DNA from: Comamonadaceae bacterium
GTDB lineage: Bacteria > Pseudomonadota > Gammaproteobacteria > Burkholderiales > Burkholderiaceae_C
Reading direction: 5' to 3'
Assembly: GCA_947454695.1 (NCBI GenBank)
Contig: CANGMW010000068.1
Span: 1-10,550 of the forward strand
DNA: 10,550 nt
The translations under genes and the position numbers were made by a program. A model generated the notes under the pieces. That model was not told the DNA's origin, ran no database searches, and was given only the letters and a program-made list of their open reading frames with translations. Positions within the stretch are counted from its first letter, which is position 1. Each line of letters starts with the position of its first letter. Below are positions 1-6,230 of this stretch, piece by piece.

Positions 1-345
1 GATAAAGACAAATTGCTTGATGCCGACGGCAAACCCACGGCTGTTTTCCAGCAAGTCATCGAGTTCCAAAAACGGTTTTTGACCGGCGCTGTCAAAACTG
101 AAGCGGTGGTGAAGAGCTTGTTTGAAGCGAATGTGCTGGAAGAGTCAGGTCTGACGGTTCCATCGGGCGATGGCGACAAGACGGTAAAAATTCAGGGCTT
201 CATGGTCGTCAGTGAACAAAAATTGCGTGATCTCAAGGCGGATGTGGTCGAAAAACTTCACCGTGAAAACGCGCTGGGCCTGGCTTACGCGCAACTATTT
301 TCAATGAACAGCTTGCGCAAATTAAACGCTGCTGCCAAAAAGTGA
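1..345 (+). CDS. SapC-family protein, C-terminal part (5' end outside window)
   Basis: The reading frame is open from base 1 and ends at TGA 343-345, so only the last 114 residues are seen. The sequence resembles the C-terminal half of SapC-family proteins: a D-A-D-G-x-P start of a helical segment, an acidic/amphipathic stretch, a segment 'I-Q-G-F-M-V-V-S-E-x-K-L' and the terminal 'L-A-Y-A-Q-L-F-S-M-N-S-L-R-K-L' typical of the family. SapC was named after a Campylobacter fetus S-layer locus gene, but its biochemical function is not established, and most proteobacterial members are simply annotated SapC family. No signal peptide can be judged because the N terminus is missing. A TTG at 13 is in frame but is almost certainly internal, since the frame is open upstream. 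The next gene starts about 60 bp downstream on the same strand. Family call is from remembered motifs and moderately sure. Confidence 0.72.
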   Translation, partial: DKDKLLDADGKPTAVFQQVIEFQKRFLTGAVKTEAVVKSLFEANVLEESGLTVPSGDGDKTVKIQGFMVVSEQKLRDLKADVVEKLHRENALGLAYAQLFSMNSLRKLNAAAKK

Positions 346-406
346 AGTGCTTGTTTGGCAGCCTGAACCGACTTCCCGTGTATTTTCAAAAAGAGCCGTG
401 CACACC

Positions 407-1279
407 ATGAACATCTTGAATCAAACAATGATCAAAGCCACCTCGCTAGCTTTGTTGGCTTGTCTTGTGACGCCGGTGTGGTCCAAGCCGGAAAAGCCTG
501 AAAAGTCAGTGCCAGTGCCCGTGACTGGGTCAAACCCGGCGCCTGCGACCGGTGTCGTGTTGACGGTGAATGGCACGGCCATCACCGACAAAGACATTGA
601 CAAACTGCTGCGTGGCCAGCAAGGCCAAAGCAAAATGCCCGTGGCGCAACAGCGTGCACAGATCACGACAGAACTGGTGGTGCGACAGGTGTTATTGGAC
701 GAAGCGAAGCGTCAAAAAATAGATGTCGACGCGGCCTTTCTGGAAAAAATTGAAGACCTTCGACAGCGCTTGCTCATGGAGCAAGTTGTGGGTGATTACC
801 TGTCCAAGAATCCCCTGACCGAGACGGAAGAAAAAGCAGAGTACGACCGGCAGAAAAAAGCCTTGGGCGGTGCGGACACCACGCCGCAATACCAACTGCG
901 CCAGATCGTCGTCAAGACGGAGCAAGAAGGTCGTGAGTTGATTGCGCGCGCTCAAAAAGGCGAGGCATTTGCCAAGCTGGCTGAGGCGTCGATCGATGAA
1001 AACGGCAAAGCCAACGGCGGCCTGGTTGGTTGGGTGTTCCCCTCCGACTTGTTTGCCACGCTGAGCGCCGTGGTGGTCAATCTGCAAAAAGGAGCCGTGT
1101 CGGCCGTGCCCATTCAGTCCAACGCGGGCTGGCATGTGGTGAAGCTGGAGGACACACGCGCCTACAAGATCCCCGGGTTTGACGAGTCACGTCCGCAGAT
1201 CAAACAAGCTTTGTTGGCCCAGCGCCGCCAAGCCCTGATCGACGGCCTGATGAAAAAAGCAGTCATCAAACGTCCCTGA
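407..1279 (+). CDS. Secreted parvulin-type peptidyl-prolyl cis-trans isomerase
   Basis: Probable periplasmic folding catalyst/chaperone of the PpiC (parvulin) group, 290 residues from the ATG at 407. An in-frame GTG at 347 would extend it, but an N-terminal extension before the signal peptide is unlikely; a second ATG at 428 gives an even cleaner signal peptide. The signal peptide is a short basic start, a hydrophobic core (S-L-A-L-L-A-C-L-V) and a likely cut after V-W-S. A Lys/Pro-rich linker follows, then a SurA_N-like helical region (about residues 50-150, starting V-V-L-T-V-N-G-T-A-I-T) and a parvulin domain (about 161-248) with G-G-L-V-G-W and the closing G-W-H-V-V-K-L (W242, H243). A C-terminal helix ends the protein. 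The usual His of the first strand (x-H-I-L-V) is Gln166 here. Weak Shine-Dalgarno (AAGAG near 390). Substrate unknown; family call is firm. Confidence 0.88.
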   Translation: MNILNQTMIKATSLALLACLVTPVWSKPEKPEKSVPVPVTGSNPAPATGVVLTVNGTAITDKDIDKLLRGQQGQSKMPVAQQRAQITTELVVRQVLLDEAKRQKIDVDAAFLEKIEDLRQRLLMEQVVGDYLSKNPLTETEEKAEYDRQKKALGGADTTPQYQLRQIVVKTEQEGRELIARAQKGEAFAKLAEASIDENGKANGGLVGWVFPSDLFATLSAVVVNLQKGAVSAVPIQSNAGWHVVKLEDTRAYKIPGFDESRPQIKQALLAQRRQALIDGLMKKAVIKRP

Positions 1280-1305
1280 CAATTCAAGTTAACTGTTCAA
1301 CACAC

Positions 1306-1326
1306 CACCCGTCTCTTGACCGGGTG
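1306..1326 (+). promoter_or_regulatory. Leader stem-loop upstream of the 125-residue gene
   Basis: A perfect 6-bp inverted repeat, CACCCG (1306-1311) and CGGGTG (1321-1326), encloses a 9-base loop just upstream of the AAGGAAA ribosome binding site. There is no T-tract, so it is not an ordinary intrinsic terminator. It may protect or process the RNA between the isomerase and the next gene, or it may be chance. Confidence 0.25.
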
Positions 1327-1342
1327 ATCGCAAGGAAAACCC

Positions 1343-1720
1343 ATGAGCAAAGACAAGCCGGTTACCGCCAACAACAATGCCAAAGAGGCGGTCACCGTGA
1401 CCGAGGCCAAAGAAGGCCAAGCCGAATCCGGCGAACAAAAACTCAATGGCCGCAGCGTCTTTGCGGTCGAGACCACGGCTGGCGGCATCATGGTGCGTAC
1501 GGCCTTTATGACCGATGACCAGCGTTTGTTGGCCATGCCCGCCATGTTCCCCAACCTGAACTACGCGCTCCAGCAGATCGATGAGCTGCGCCAATTGGTC
1601 AGCCAGCATTTCGCCAACGCGGCGCAAGTGGGTGCCAAAGTGATCGCTGCACAAGCGCAGGCCAACCAACAGGCGGCCGGTGCGCCCGACACGGCTGCTG
1701 CCAAACCAGCAGCCAAGTAA
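1343..1720 (+). CDS. Conserved-looking hypothetical protein, Ala/Gln-rich tail
   Basis: I do not recognise this 125-residue protein. The ATG at 1343 has a good ribosome binding site (AAGGAAA at 1332-1338) and the frame ends with TAA. It has a polar N terminus rich in Lys, Glu and Asn (about 1-35), a more structured middle (about 36-85: S-V-F-A-V-E-T-T-A-G-G-I-M-V-R-T, then P-N-L-N-Y-A-L-Q-Q-I-D-E-L-R-Q-L-V), and a low-complexity tail of Ala, Gln, Lys and Pro. The middle could form one beta hairpin and an amphipathic helix; there is no signal peptide, membrane segment or Cys. The tail resembles disordered linkers seen in many betaproteobacterial proteins. It lies between the isomerase and the YheT-type hydrolase on the same strand. 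Several overlapping frames on the other strand are also open, but only this frame has a proper start and plausible protein composition. Confidence 0.72.
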   Translation: MSKDKPVTANNNAKEAVTVTEAKEGQAESGEQKLNGRSVFAVETTAGGIMVRTAFMTDDQRLLAMPAMFPNLNYALQQIDELRQLVSQHFANAAQVGAKVIAAQAQANQQAAGAPDTAAAKPAAK

Positions 1721-1769
1721 GTGATGCGGGGGCCGGGCATGACCGCCCCGGCCTGCGCGATAAAACTGG

Positions 1770-1775
1770 GACAAT
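1770..1775 (+). promoter_or_regulatory. Possible extended -10 element for the YheT-type hydrolase gene
   Basis: TGG followed by GACAAT (hexamer 1770-1775) fits an extended -10 element with a 4/6 hexamer. No recognisable -35 lies upstream. Transcription would start about 5 bases before the ATG at 1787, giving an almost leaderless mRNA, in line with the lack of a Shine-Dalgarno there. Confidence 0.3.
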
Positions 1776-1786
1776 CGTCGCAGCAC

Positions 1787-2776
1787 ATGAACGACGATTC
1801 CCATCTCTACACCCCGCCGCGCTGGTTGCCCGGGGGGCATCTCCAAACCATCTGGCCTTCATTTTTTTCTAAAAGTGCCGATGCGCCTTTGCCCGCTTAC
1901 CGGCGCGAGCGCTGGACCACGCCAGATGACGACTTCATCGATGTCGATTGGCTGCAAGGGCCGCCGTCCAACACCTTGCTTGTGCTCTTCCATGGCTTAG
2001 AAGGTTCTTCGCAGGGCCACTATGCGCTGGCCTTTGCCGACTACGCCAGGCGACAAGGCCTGGCTTACGCGGTGCCGCATTTTCGGGGTTGCAGCGGTGA
2101 GATCAACCGGCAGCCGCGTGCTTACCATTCCGGTGACCACGAAGAAATTGACTGGATGCTGTCGTGTTTTGCGCAGCGCCACAACGGCCCCATTTTGGCC
2201 GTGGGCGTGTCCTTGGGGGGCAACGCGCTCATGCGCTGGGCGGGCGTCATGGGCGAGCGGGCTGCTCCTCGGGTGCGCGCGGTGGCTTCTGTCAGCTCGC
2301 CCTTGGACCTCATGGCCAGCGGGCATGCGATTGGTGCAGGCATTAACCGATTGATCTACACACCTTGGTTTTTAAAAACCATGAAACCCAAAGCCCTGCA
2401 AAAACTGGCGCAGTTCCCGCGGCTCTTTGATGTGCAGCGGCTCAAGTCAGCGCGCAATCTGTACGAGTTCGACGATGTCTTCACGGCCCCCTTGCATGGC
2501 TTTCAAAATGTGATCGATTACTGGACGCGCGCGTCGGCCAAGCCCGTGATGCGCGACATCCGCATTCCCGCTTTGGCCCTGAATGCCTGCAACGACCCGT
2601 TTGTGCCGGCGCACAGCTTGCCGGCGCCGCATGAAGTGTCGACGTCTGTGACTTTGTGGCAGCCCCAGGCCGGTGGTCATGTGGGGTTTGCCCAAGGCGC
2701 CGTGCCCGGGCATTTGCATTGGTTGCCAACACAAGTGGGCAATTGGTTGCAAACCAAAGGGGGTGCGCATGGATGA
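1787..2776 (+). CDS. YheT-type alpha/beta hydrolase (AB_hydrolase-4 / COG0429 family)
   Basis: Predicted cytosolic serine hydrolase of 329 residues; the physiological substrate of this family is not known, though esterase activity is expected. The N-terminal signature P-P-R-W-L-P-G-G-H-L-Q-T-I-W-P is diagnostic of YheT relatives. It is followed by L-F-H-G-L-E-G-S-S (oxyanion region) and F-R-G-C-S-G-E. The predicted catalytic triad is Ser142 in G-V-S-L-G-G, Asp270 in N-A-C-N-D-P-F-V-P and His298 in G-G-H-V-G-F, all in the right order and spacing. Length fits the family. The ATG at 1787 is chosen because it begins just before the conserved N-terminal motif; upstream in-frame starts would add unrelated sequence. 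There is no clear Shine-Dalgarno, but a GACAAT element lies 12 bases upstream. Its 3' end overlaps the following gene by 8 bp, so the two are probably co-translated. Confidence 0.93.
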   Translation: MNDDSHLYTPPRWLPGGHLQTIWPSFFSKSADAPLPAYRRERWTTPDDDFIDVDWLQGPPSNTLLVLFHGLEGSSQGHYALAFADYARRQGLAYAVPHFRGCSGEINRQPRAYHSGDHEEIDWMLSCFAQRHNGPILAVGVSLGGNALMRWAGVMGERAAPRVRAVASVSSPLDLMASGHAIGAGINRLIYTPWFLKTMKPKALQKLAQFPRLFDVQRLKSARNLYEFDDVFTAPLHGFQNVIDYWTRASAKPVMRDIRIPALALNACNDPFVPAHSLPAPHEVSTSVTLWQPQAGGHVGFAQGAVPGHLHWLPTQVGNWLQTKGGAHG

Positions 2777-3332
2777 CATCGTCCAACAGGCCATGGCCAA
2801 GTGGCCCAATGTGCCTGACTGCTACGGCTGGCTGGGCTTGGACGCACGCGGCGACTGGTACATGCGCGACGACCAGGCGCAAGCCCAGGGGGCGTTCAGC
2901 AGCGGCAAGCCCCACAGCAAAGGCTCGCGTTTAAGCCACGAGAAGCTGATTGAATTTATCCAGCGCAATTACGCCAGCGACGCGCGCGGTTGCTGGTATT
3001 TTCAAAACGGACCGCAGCGGGTGTTTGTGGAATTGCAGGCAACGCCGTGGGTGTGGCGCATTCAGCCCGACGGGCGTGTGACATCCCACACCGGGCAAAC
3101 AGTGAGCGTGCAGAAATGCCTGGTCGATGACAAGGGCTACGCGTATTTGCAAACGAGCCTAGGTTTTGGTTTGGTACACACCCAGGATGTGGAGGCCTTG
3201 GCCCAAGTGCTCGACGCGGGACACTGGGAAAGCGAAGCCGTGCGACTTGAAGATCTACCACGTCGCTATGGTTATGTGTGCAGCCCGCAAGCACAAGCTG
3301 TGCTGAAAAAAACAGCCGGCGGTGAAGCATAA
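2769..3332 (+). CDS. Conserved protein of unknown function (DUF2946-type), paired with the hydrolase
   Basis: A 187-residue protein without signal peptide or membrane segments. I recognise it as a betaproteobacterial family often annotated DUF2946; the DUF number is from memory and uncertain. Two aromatic-rich segments stand out: Y-G-W-L-G-L-D-A-R-G-D-W-Y-M-R-D-D (about residues 18-34), and G-C-W-Y-F-Q-N-G-P-Q-R-V-F-V-E-L-Q-A-T-P-W-V-W-R-I in the middle. A more polar beta-rich C-terminal half contains the conserved-looking Y-A-Y-L-Q-T-S-L-G-F-G-L-V-H-T. The start is the ATG at 2769 inside the last codons of the hydrolase gene (8-bp overlap, different frame); a frame open further upstream is only overlap with that gene. 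The tight overlap suggests a shared mRNA and probably related roles. No function can be assigned from sequence. Confidence 0.85.
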   Translation: MDDIVQQAMAKWPNVPDCYGWLGLDARGDWYMRDDQAQAQGAFSSGKPHSKGSRLSHEKLIEFIQRNYASDARGCWYFQNGPQRVFVELQATPWVWRIQPDGRVTSHTGQTVSVQKCLVDDKGYAYLQTSLGFGLVHTQDVEALAQVLDAGHWESEAVRLEDLPRRYGYVCSPQAQAVLKKTAGGEA

Positions 3333-3360
3333 AAAAAACCGGCAAATCGCCGGTTTTTTT
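3331..3360. terminator. Bidirectional intrinsic terminator between convergent genes
   Basis: A run of eight A (3331-3338) leads into CCGGC (3339-3343), a five-base loop, GCCGG (3349-3353) and seven T (3354-3360). The A and T runs extend the stem, so the structure has a U-tract when read from either strand. It directly follows the TAA of the plus-strand gene and lies 38 bp past the stop of the minus-strand cytochrome gene, and so can end both transcripts. Confidence 0.92.
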
Positions 3361-3398
3361 AAAAGGGCGCAAAAGCGCACCGTGTCTGAATGCTCAGC

Positions 3399-3908
3399 TT
3401 ATTTGGCCGCTGCAGGCGCTTTGGGTTCGTCAAACTTAGCACCACCCGCATTGGCCATGTAGACCACGCCGCGGGCAATTTCAACATCAGAATAATCGCC
3501 GCCGCCTTGGGGGCCCATGGCGTTTTTACCCTTCAGCGCGGAGTTCACCAAAGTGGCCAAAGGCGCTTTGATGCGAGGTGCCCAGGCGGCTTTATCGCCG
3601 AACTTGGGCGCACCAGCGGCACCATTGGCGTGGCAGGCACTGCACTGACCTTTGTAGACGGCTTCGCCGGATTGCAAGGGGCGATTGGCATCGCGGATTT
3701 CAACCGAGCCCACTTTTTGCAGGCGATCGGTGATGGATTTTTCGGCGTTCACAGTGCCGGCTTGTGGCTTAGGTGCCGACGTCACAAAGTAAACAAGACC
3801 GATGATGATGAAGACGGGCACGACGAACGCAAACAAACAAGCAATCAACAACTGCTTGGGGGTCTTGATCGGGCCGGTGTGAGATTCTTCTTGGCTGTGG
3901 TCGCTCAT
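3399..3908 (-). CDS. Membrane-anchored cytochrome c of the c5 type
   Basis: Single-heme class I cytochrome c, 169 residues, acting in periplasmic electron transfer, probably to a terminal oxidase. A short cytosolic N terminus is followed by one uncleaved membrane helix (about residues 20-43, L-L-I-A-C-L-F-A-F-V-V-P-V-F-I-I-I-G-L-V). The heme domain then has C89-S-A-C92-H93 for covalent heme attachment and a likely axial Met131 in N-A-M-G-P-Q-G-G. The Ala/Gly-rich loop after the heme site (G-A-A-G-A-P-K-F-G-D) and the spacing fit cytochrome c5/c555 proteins. The ATG at 3908 is preferred over one 18 bases further upstream because GAGGA lies at the right distance and a strong -10 precedes it. 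The C terminus is Ala/Pro-rich. Its physiological redox partner is not shown by the neighbours. Confidence 0.93.
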   Translation of the reverse strand: MSDHSQEESHTGPIKTPKQLLIACLFAFVVPVFIIIGLVYFVTSAPKPQAGTVNAEKSITDRLQKVGSVEIRDANRPLQSGEAVYKGQCSACHANGAAGAPKFGDKAAWAPRIKAPLATLVNSALKGKNAMGPQGGGDYSDVEIARGVVYMANAGGAKFDEPKAPAAAK

Positions 3909-3949
3909 GGTGTCCTCAAAATACAAATGCGTTTGAATTGCAGCCCCCG

Positions 3950-3955
3950 ATTATA
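3950..3955 (-). promoter_or_regulatory. Consensus -10 box for the cytochrome c gene
   Basis: Read on the minus strand this is a perfect TATAAT. The predicted start site is near 3943, giving a leader of about 35 bases before the ATG at 3908. The -35 region at the normal 17-base spacing (GAGGTT) is poor, so an activator or upstream contacts may be needed. Confidence 0.5.
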
Positions 3956-3978
3956 GCGGGCCGGCCATGGGAAACCTC

Positions 3979-3984
3979 TACAAT
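3979..3984 (+). promoter_or_regulatory. Possible -10 box for the tRNA-Arg gene
   Basis: TACAAT lies 17 bases before the mature 5' end of the tRNA and would put the start near 3991, leaving a leader of about 11 bases for RNase P. No good -35 is visible. The site lies back to back with the minus-strand cytochrome promoter. Confidence 0.35.
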
Positions 3985-4001
3985 GGCGCCAACCAACAGA
4001 T

Positions 4002-4077
4002 GCGGCTGTAGCTCAGTGGATAGAGTATTGGCCTCCGAAGCCAAGGGTCGTGGGTTCGATCCCCGCCAGCCGCACCA
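4002..4077 (+). tRNA. tRNA-Arg (anticodon CCG)
   Basis: A complete cloverleaf of 76 bases with encoded CCA. The acceptor stem is GCGGCTG (4002-4008) paired with CAGCCGC (4067-4073), discriminator A4074, CCA 4075-4077. The anticodon stem TTGGC/GCCAA encloses the loop CTCCGAA with anticodon CCG at 4035-4037, which reads the arginine codon CGG. The T arm has GTGGG, the TTCGATC loop and CCCGC. The D arm starts GCTC and includes the usual AGTGG-type loop. It is a single tRNA with no tandem partner in the window. Confidence 0.97.
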
Positions 4078-4148
4078 ATCGTTGAAGCCCAGACGCTACA
4101 CATCCCGGGCCGTCACACCGGATTGGGTTGTCAACCACGTCCCCTCGC

Positions 4149-4164
4149 CTGCGCATTGGCGCAG
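4149..4164 (+). promoter_or_regulatory. Stem-loop in the leader between the tRNA and the secreted hydrolase
   Basis: CTGCGC (4149-4154) and GCGCAG (4159-4164) form a perfect 6-bp stem with a four-base loop, 25 bases before the ATG at 4189. There is no T-run. It could mark 3' processing of the tRNA transcript or affect translation of the hydrolase; function unproven. A shorter imperfect palindrome, GGTTG-T-CAACC, sits just upstream at 4126-4136. Confidence 0.25.
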
Positions 4165-4188
4165 CACAAGCCCACCCGAAAGGTCTCC

Positions 4189-5250
4189 ATGTTTGCAGTT
4201 TTCCCCCACGGTTTGCGTGGGCGCTTTCTTGTGAAGGCCGCGGGCTGCTTCGCGCTGCTGCTGTCTTCGGCCCATGCCACCGAGGCGGGTTTTCGCCAAA
4301 TGACCGTGGCAGGCAACACAGCGGACGTGAAACCAGCGCACTTCGCGCTGTATTACCCAACGCCTGATGCAGCGCGGGTGATTCCGATGGGGCCGTTTCC
4401 ACAGACCGTGGCCATCAACGGAACTCCGGCGCCGGCAGTCAAGGGCCTGATTGTGATCAGTCATGGCACGGCTTCGACGGAGCTGGGCTTTGCCGCACTG
4501 GCGCAAGCGCTGGCGCGCAACGGCTACCTGGTTGCCGGTGTGGAGCACGTGGGCGATACCTGGCAGGACCAGTCGATGCGTACCACGCCAGGTCGCTATT
4601 TTGTCGAGCGCCCACGCCAGGTCTCGCGCGTGATCGACACCTTGCTTGCTGACCCGCCCTGGCGCGCACGCATTGCCAACGGCGCCGACGGGCGGCCGCT
4701 GGTTGGTGCGCTGGGCCATTCGGCGGGGGGCTATACCGTGCTGGCGCTGGCAGGCGGCAAGCCGGTGCTCTCGCGCCTGCGCGCGCACTGCGAGCGCGAA
4801 GCCGAGTTGGACCCTGTCCTGTGCAAGTTGTCACGCAGTATCGGCACCGACCCGGCGCAAACGGGCGCTGCGGCAGATGGGCAGGAAGAACCGGTGCAGA
4901 CTGACCCACGTGTGCGCGCCGTGATGGCTTTGGCCCCGTTGGGCGTGCCGTTCAGTGCATCGTCACTGGCATCAATCACCTTGCCGGTGGCCATTTACGC
5001 AGGCGATAAAGACACCTTCCTTGTGCCGCGCTTTCACGCGCAGTGGGTCAAGCAGAATATGCGCGGCGACAACGTCACGCTGCAAATCGTGCCGAACGCG
5101 GGTCACTACGCGTTCATGAACACCCCGACGATGGACCTGCCCTCGCCCGACGGCAGCGTGGCCGGCGACCCGCTCGGATTCGACCGTGCTGCGTTCTTGG
5201 AGCGCCTGGCGCAAGAGTCGATCGTATTTTTTGACAAGCATTTACGATAA
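4189..5250 (+). CDS. Secreted alpha/beta hydrolase, dienelactone hydrolase / PAF-acetylhydrolase-like
   Basis: A 353-residue exported hydrolase, substrate unknown. The N terminus (basic F-P-H-G-L-R-G-R then a hydrophobic A-A-G-C-F-A-L-L-L-S-S-A-H-A) is a Sec signal peptide, probably cut after A-H-A. The mature domain carries a strand/oxyanion motif V-I-S-H-G-T, nucleophile Ser178 in G-H-S-A-G-G, acid Asp273 (or Asp275) in Y-A-G-D-K-D, and His306 in N-A-G-H-Y-A-F. This is a full Ser-Asp-His triad. An insertion between the nucleophile and the acid (about residues 190-245) contains Cys201 and Cys212 ten residues apart, possibly a disulfide-stapled lid or loop in the periplasm. The ATG at 4189 is chosen for GAAAGG at 4178-4183 and because it starts the signal peptide; the frame is open further upstream. 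It is close behind tRNA-Arg on the same strand. It could be an esterase, lipase or feruloyl-type hydrolase. Confidence 0.9.
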   Translation: MFAVFPHGLRGRFLVKAAGCFALLLSSAHATEAGFRQMTVAGNTADVKPAHFALYYPTPDAARVIPMGPFPQTVAINGTPAPAVKGLIVISHGTASTELGFAALAQALARNGYLVAGVEHVGDTWQDQSMRTTPGRYFVERPRQVSRVIDTLLADPPWRARIANGADGRPLVGALGHSAGGYTVLALAGGKPVLSRLRAHCEREAELDPVLCKLSRSIGTDPAQTGAAADGQEEPVQTDPRVRAVMALAPLGVPFSASSLASITLPVAIYAGDKDTFLVPRFHAQWVKQNMRGDNVTLQIVPNAGHYAFMNTPTMDLPSPDGSVAGDPLGFDRAAFLERLAQESIVFFDKHLR

Positions 5251-5358
5251 CCGCAGCGGGCGCATTCAGCATCGTGTGATGTGAGGTCCAACGGTATAAA
5301 GACACCTTCGCAGACGTCGTAAAGTGCCTGCTTTGAATTTTCAAGAGGTCTTGCCAAC

Positions 5359-6147
5359 ATGACAAACCCCATCGCCACGCCCACTCGTCCCGTGTTGACG
5401 GTGCAAGACAGCGTGGCCGTCATCACGCTCAATCGACCCGCTCAACGCAACCGGCTTGAAAACGAGGACCTGACGACCTTGCTGGCGCTGTTCTCGCAGA
5501 TCAACCAAGACCCAAGCGTGCGGGTGCTGGTGCTCACGGCCAACACGCAGGACCAACCGCAACCGGTGTTTTGCGCGGGCTATGACATTGGCGGCTTCAA
5601 CGAGGAAGGCCAAGGCGCCATGGCCTTTGAGAAAGTGCCGCAGGCGTTGGCAGAGCTGCGACCGGTCACGATCTGTGCGTTGAATGGCAGCGTGTATGGC
5701 GGCGCTACGGATCTGGTGCTGGCCTGCGATCTGCGCATCGGCCTGCAGGGCGTGCAATGGCGCATGCCCGCGGCCGCGTTGGGCTTGCATTACTACCCCA
5801 GTGGTTTGCGTCGCTATGTGAGCTTGTTCGGGGAGCAGGCCGCCAAGCGCGCTTTCCTGACGGCGCGGCCTTTCAGCATGGACCAGCTGCAAGCTTTAGG
5901 CTTGTTTGAGGCCGTGTGCTCTGTGCAGGACTGGCAAGTCACCTTGCAGGCCTTGATCGACGACATCGTCCAGTTGGCCCCGCTGGCGGTTCAGGAAACC
6001 AAGCGTTCCATTCGTGAAATCGCCAGTGGTGACTATCACCTGGGCCGCTTGCAAGCCCGTGAAGCTCTGACCAGTCAAAGTGAGGATTTCGCCGAAGGTC
6101 GTGCTGCCTTTGCGCAGCGACGCTCTCCGATTTTCAAAGGTCAGTGA
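5359..6147 (+). CDS. Crotonase-superfamily protein (enoyl-CoA hydratase/isomerase-like), atypical active site
   Basis: A 262-residue crotonase-fold protein expected to bind an acyl-CoA thioester in the cytosol. The N-terminal signature V-A-V-I-T-L-N-R-P is followed by the first oxyanion-hole motif F-C-A-G-Y-D-I-G-G-F (about 71-80) and the second, N-G-S-V-Y-G-G-A-T-D-L (109-119), then A-C-D-L-R-I. The two glutamates used by classical enoyl-CoA hydratase (rat Glu144 and Glu164) align to Asp118 and Ala138, so plain hydration of enoyl-CoA is doubtful. Other superfamily activities (isomerase, decarboxylase, thioesterase) or a binding role are possible. The start is the ATG at 5359 with AAGAGG about 11 bases upstream. 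A TATAAA at 5295-5300 could be its -10 but no -35 fits well. The neighbours, a secreted hydrolase and two glycosyltransferases, do not suggest a beta-oxidation operon. Confidence 0.92.
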   Translation: MTNPIATPTRPVLTVQDSVAVITLNRPAQRNRLENEDLTTLLALFSQINQDPSVRVLVLTANTQDQPQPVFCAGYDIGGFNEEGQGAMAFEKVPQALAELRPVTICALNGSVYGGATDLVLACDLRIGLQGVQWRMPAAALGLHYYPSGLRRYVSLFGEQAAKRAFLTARPFSMDQLQALGLFEAVCSVQDWQVTLQALIDDIVQLAPLAVQETKRSIREIASGDYHLGRLQAREALTSQSEDFAEGRAAFAQRRSPIFKGQ

Positions 6148-6230
6148 AGCGCACACCTCGACAATGCGCAGTGACAGCGAGCAGCCTGATAAAGTATTGA
6201 AAATGATATTCAACCACCACAGGAACAGAA

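Noticed and set aside
1289..1846. A 185-codon open frame on the minus strand opposite the 125-residue gene
   Set aside because: It has no ribosome binding site, Gly/Arg/Leu-rich antisense-type composition and runs across the start of the YheT-type gene. The plus-strand frame has a proper start and plausible protein sequence.
3390..3956. A 188-codon plus-strand frame opposite the cytochrome c gene
   Set aside because: It is the shadow of an unmistakable cytochrome with C-x-x-C-H and a membrane helix on the other strand; the shadow has no family character or good start signals.
4054..4077. Possible phage or island attachment site at the tRNA-Arg 3' end
   Set aside because: I saw no second copy of this 3' segment in the window and no integrase gene; nothing but the location suggests it.
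5006..5309. A 14-bp direct repeat (ATAAAGACACCTTC at 5006-5019 and 5296-5309)
   Set aside because: One copy is inside the hydrolase acid motif codons and the other in the gap before the crotonase gene. One such match in a 10-kb window is not improbable by chance, and there are no further copies or flanking structures.
5341..5892. A 183-codon minus-strand frame opposite the crotonase gene
   Set aside because: His/Gln/Arg-rich composition typical of an antisense frame in GC-rich DNA; the crotonase frame is clearly coding.
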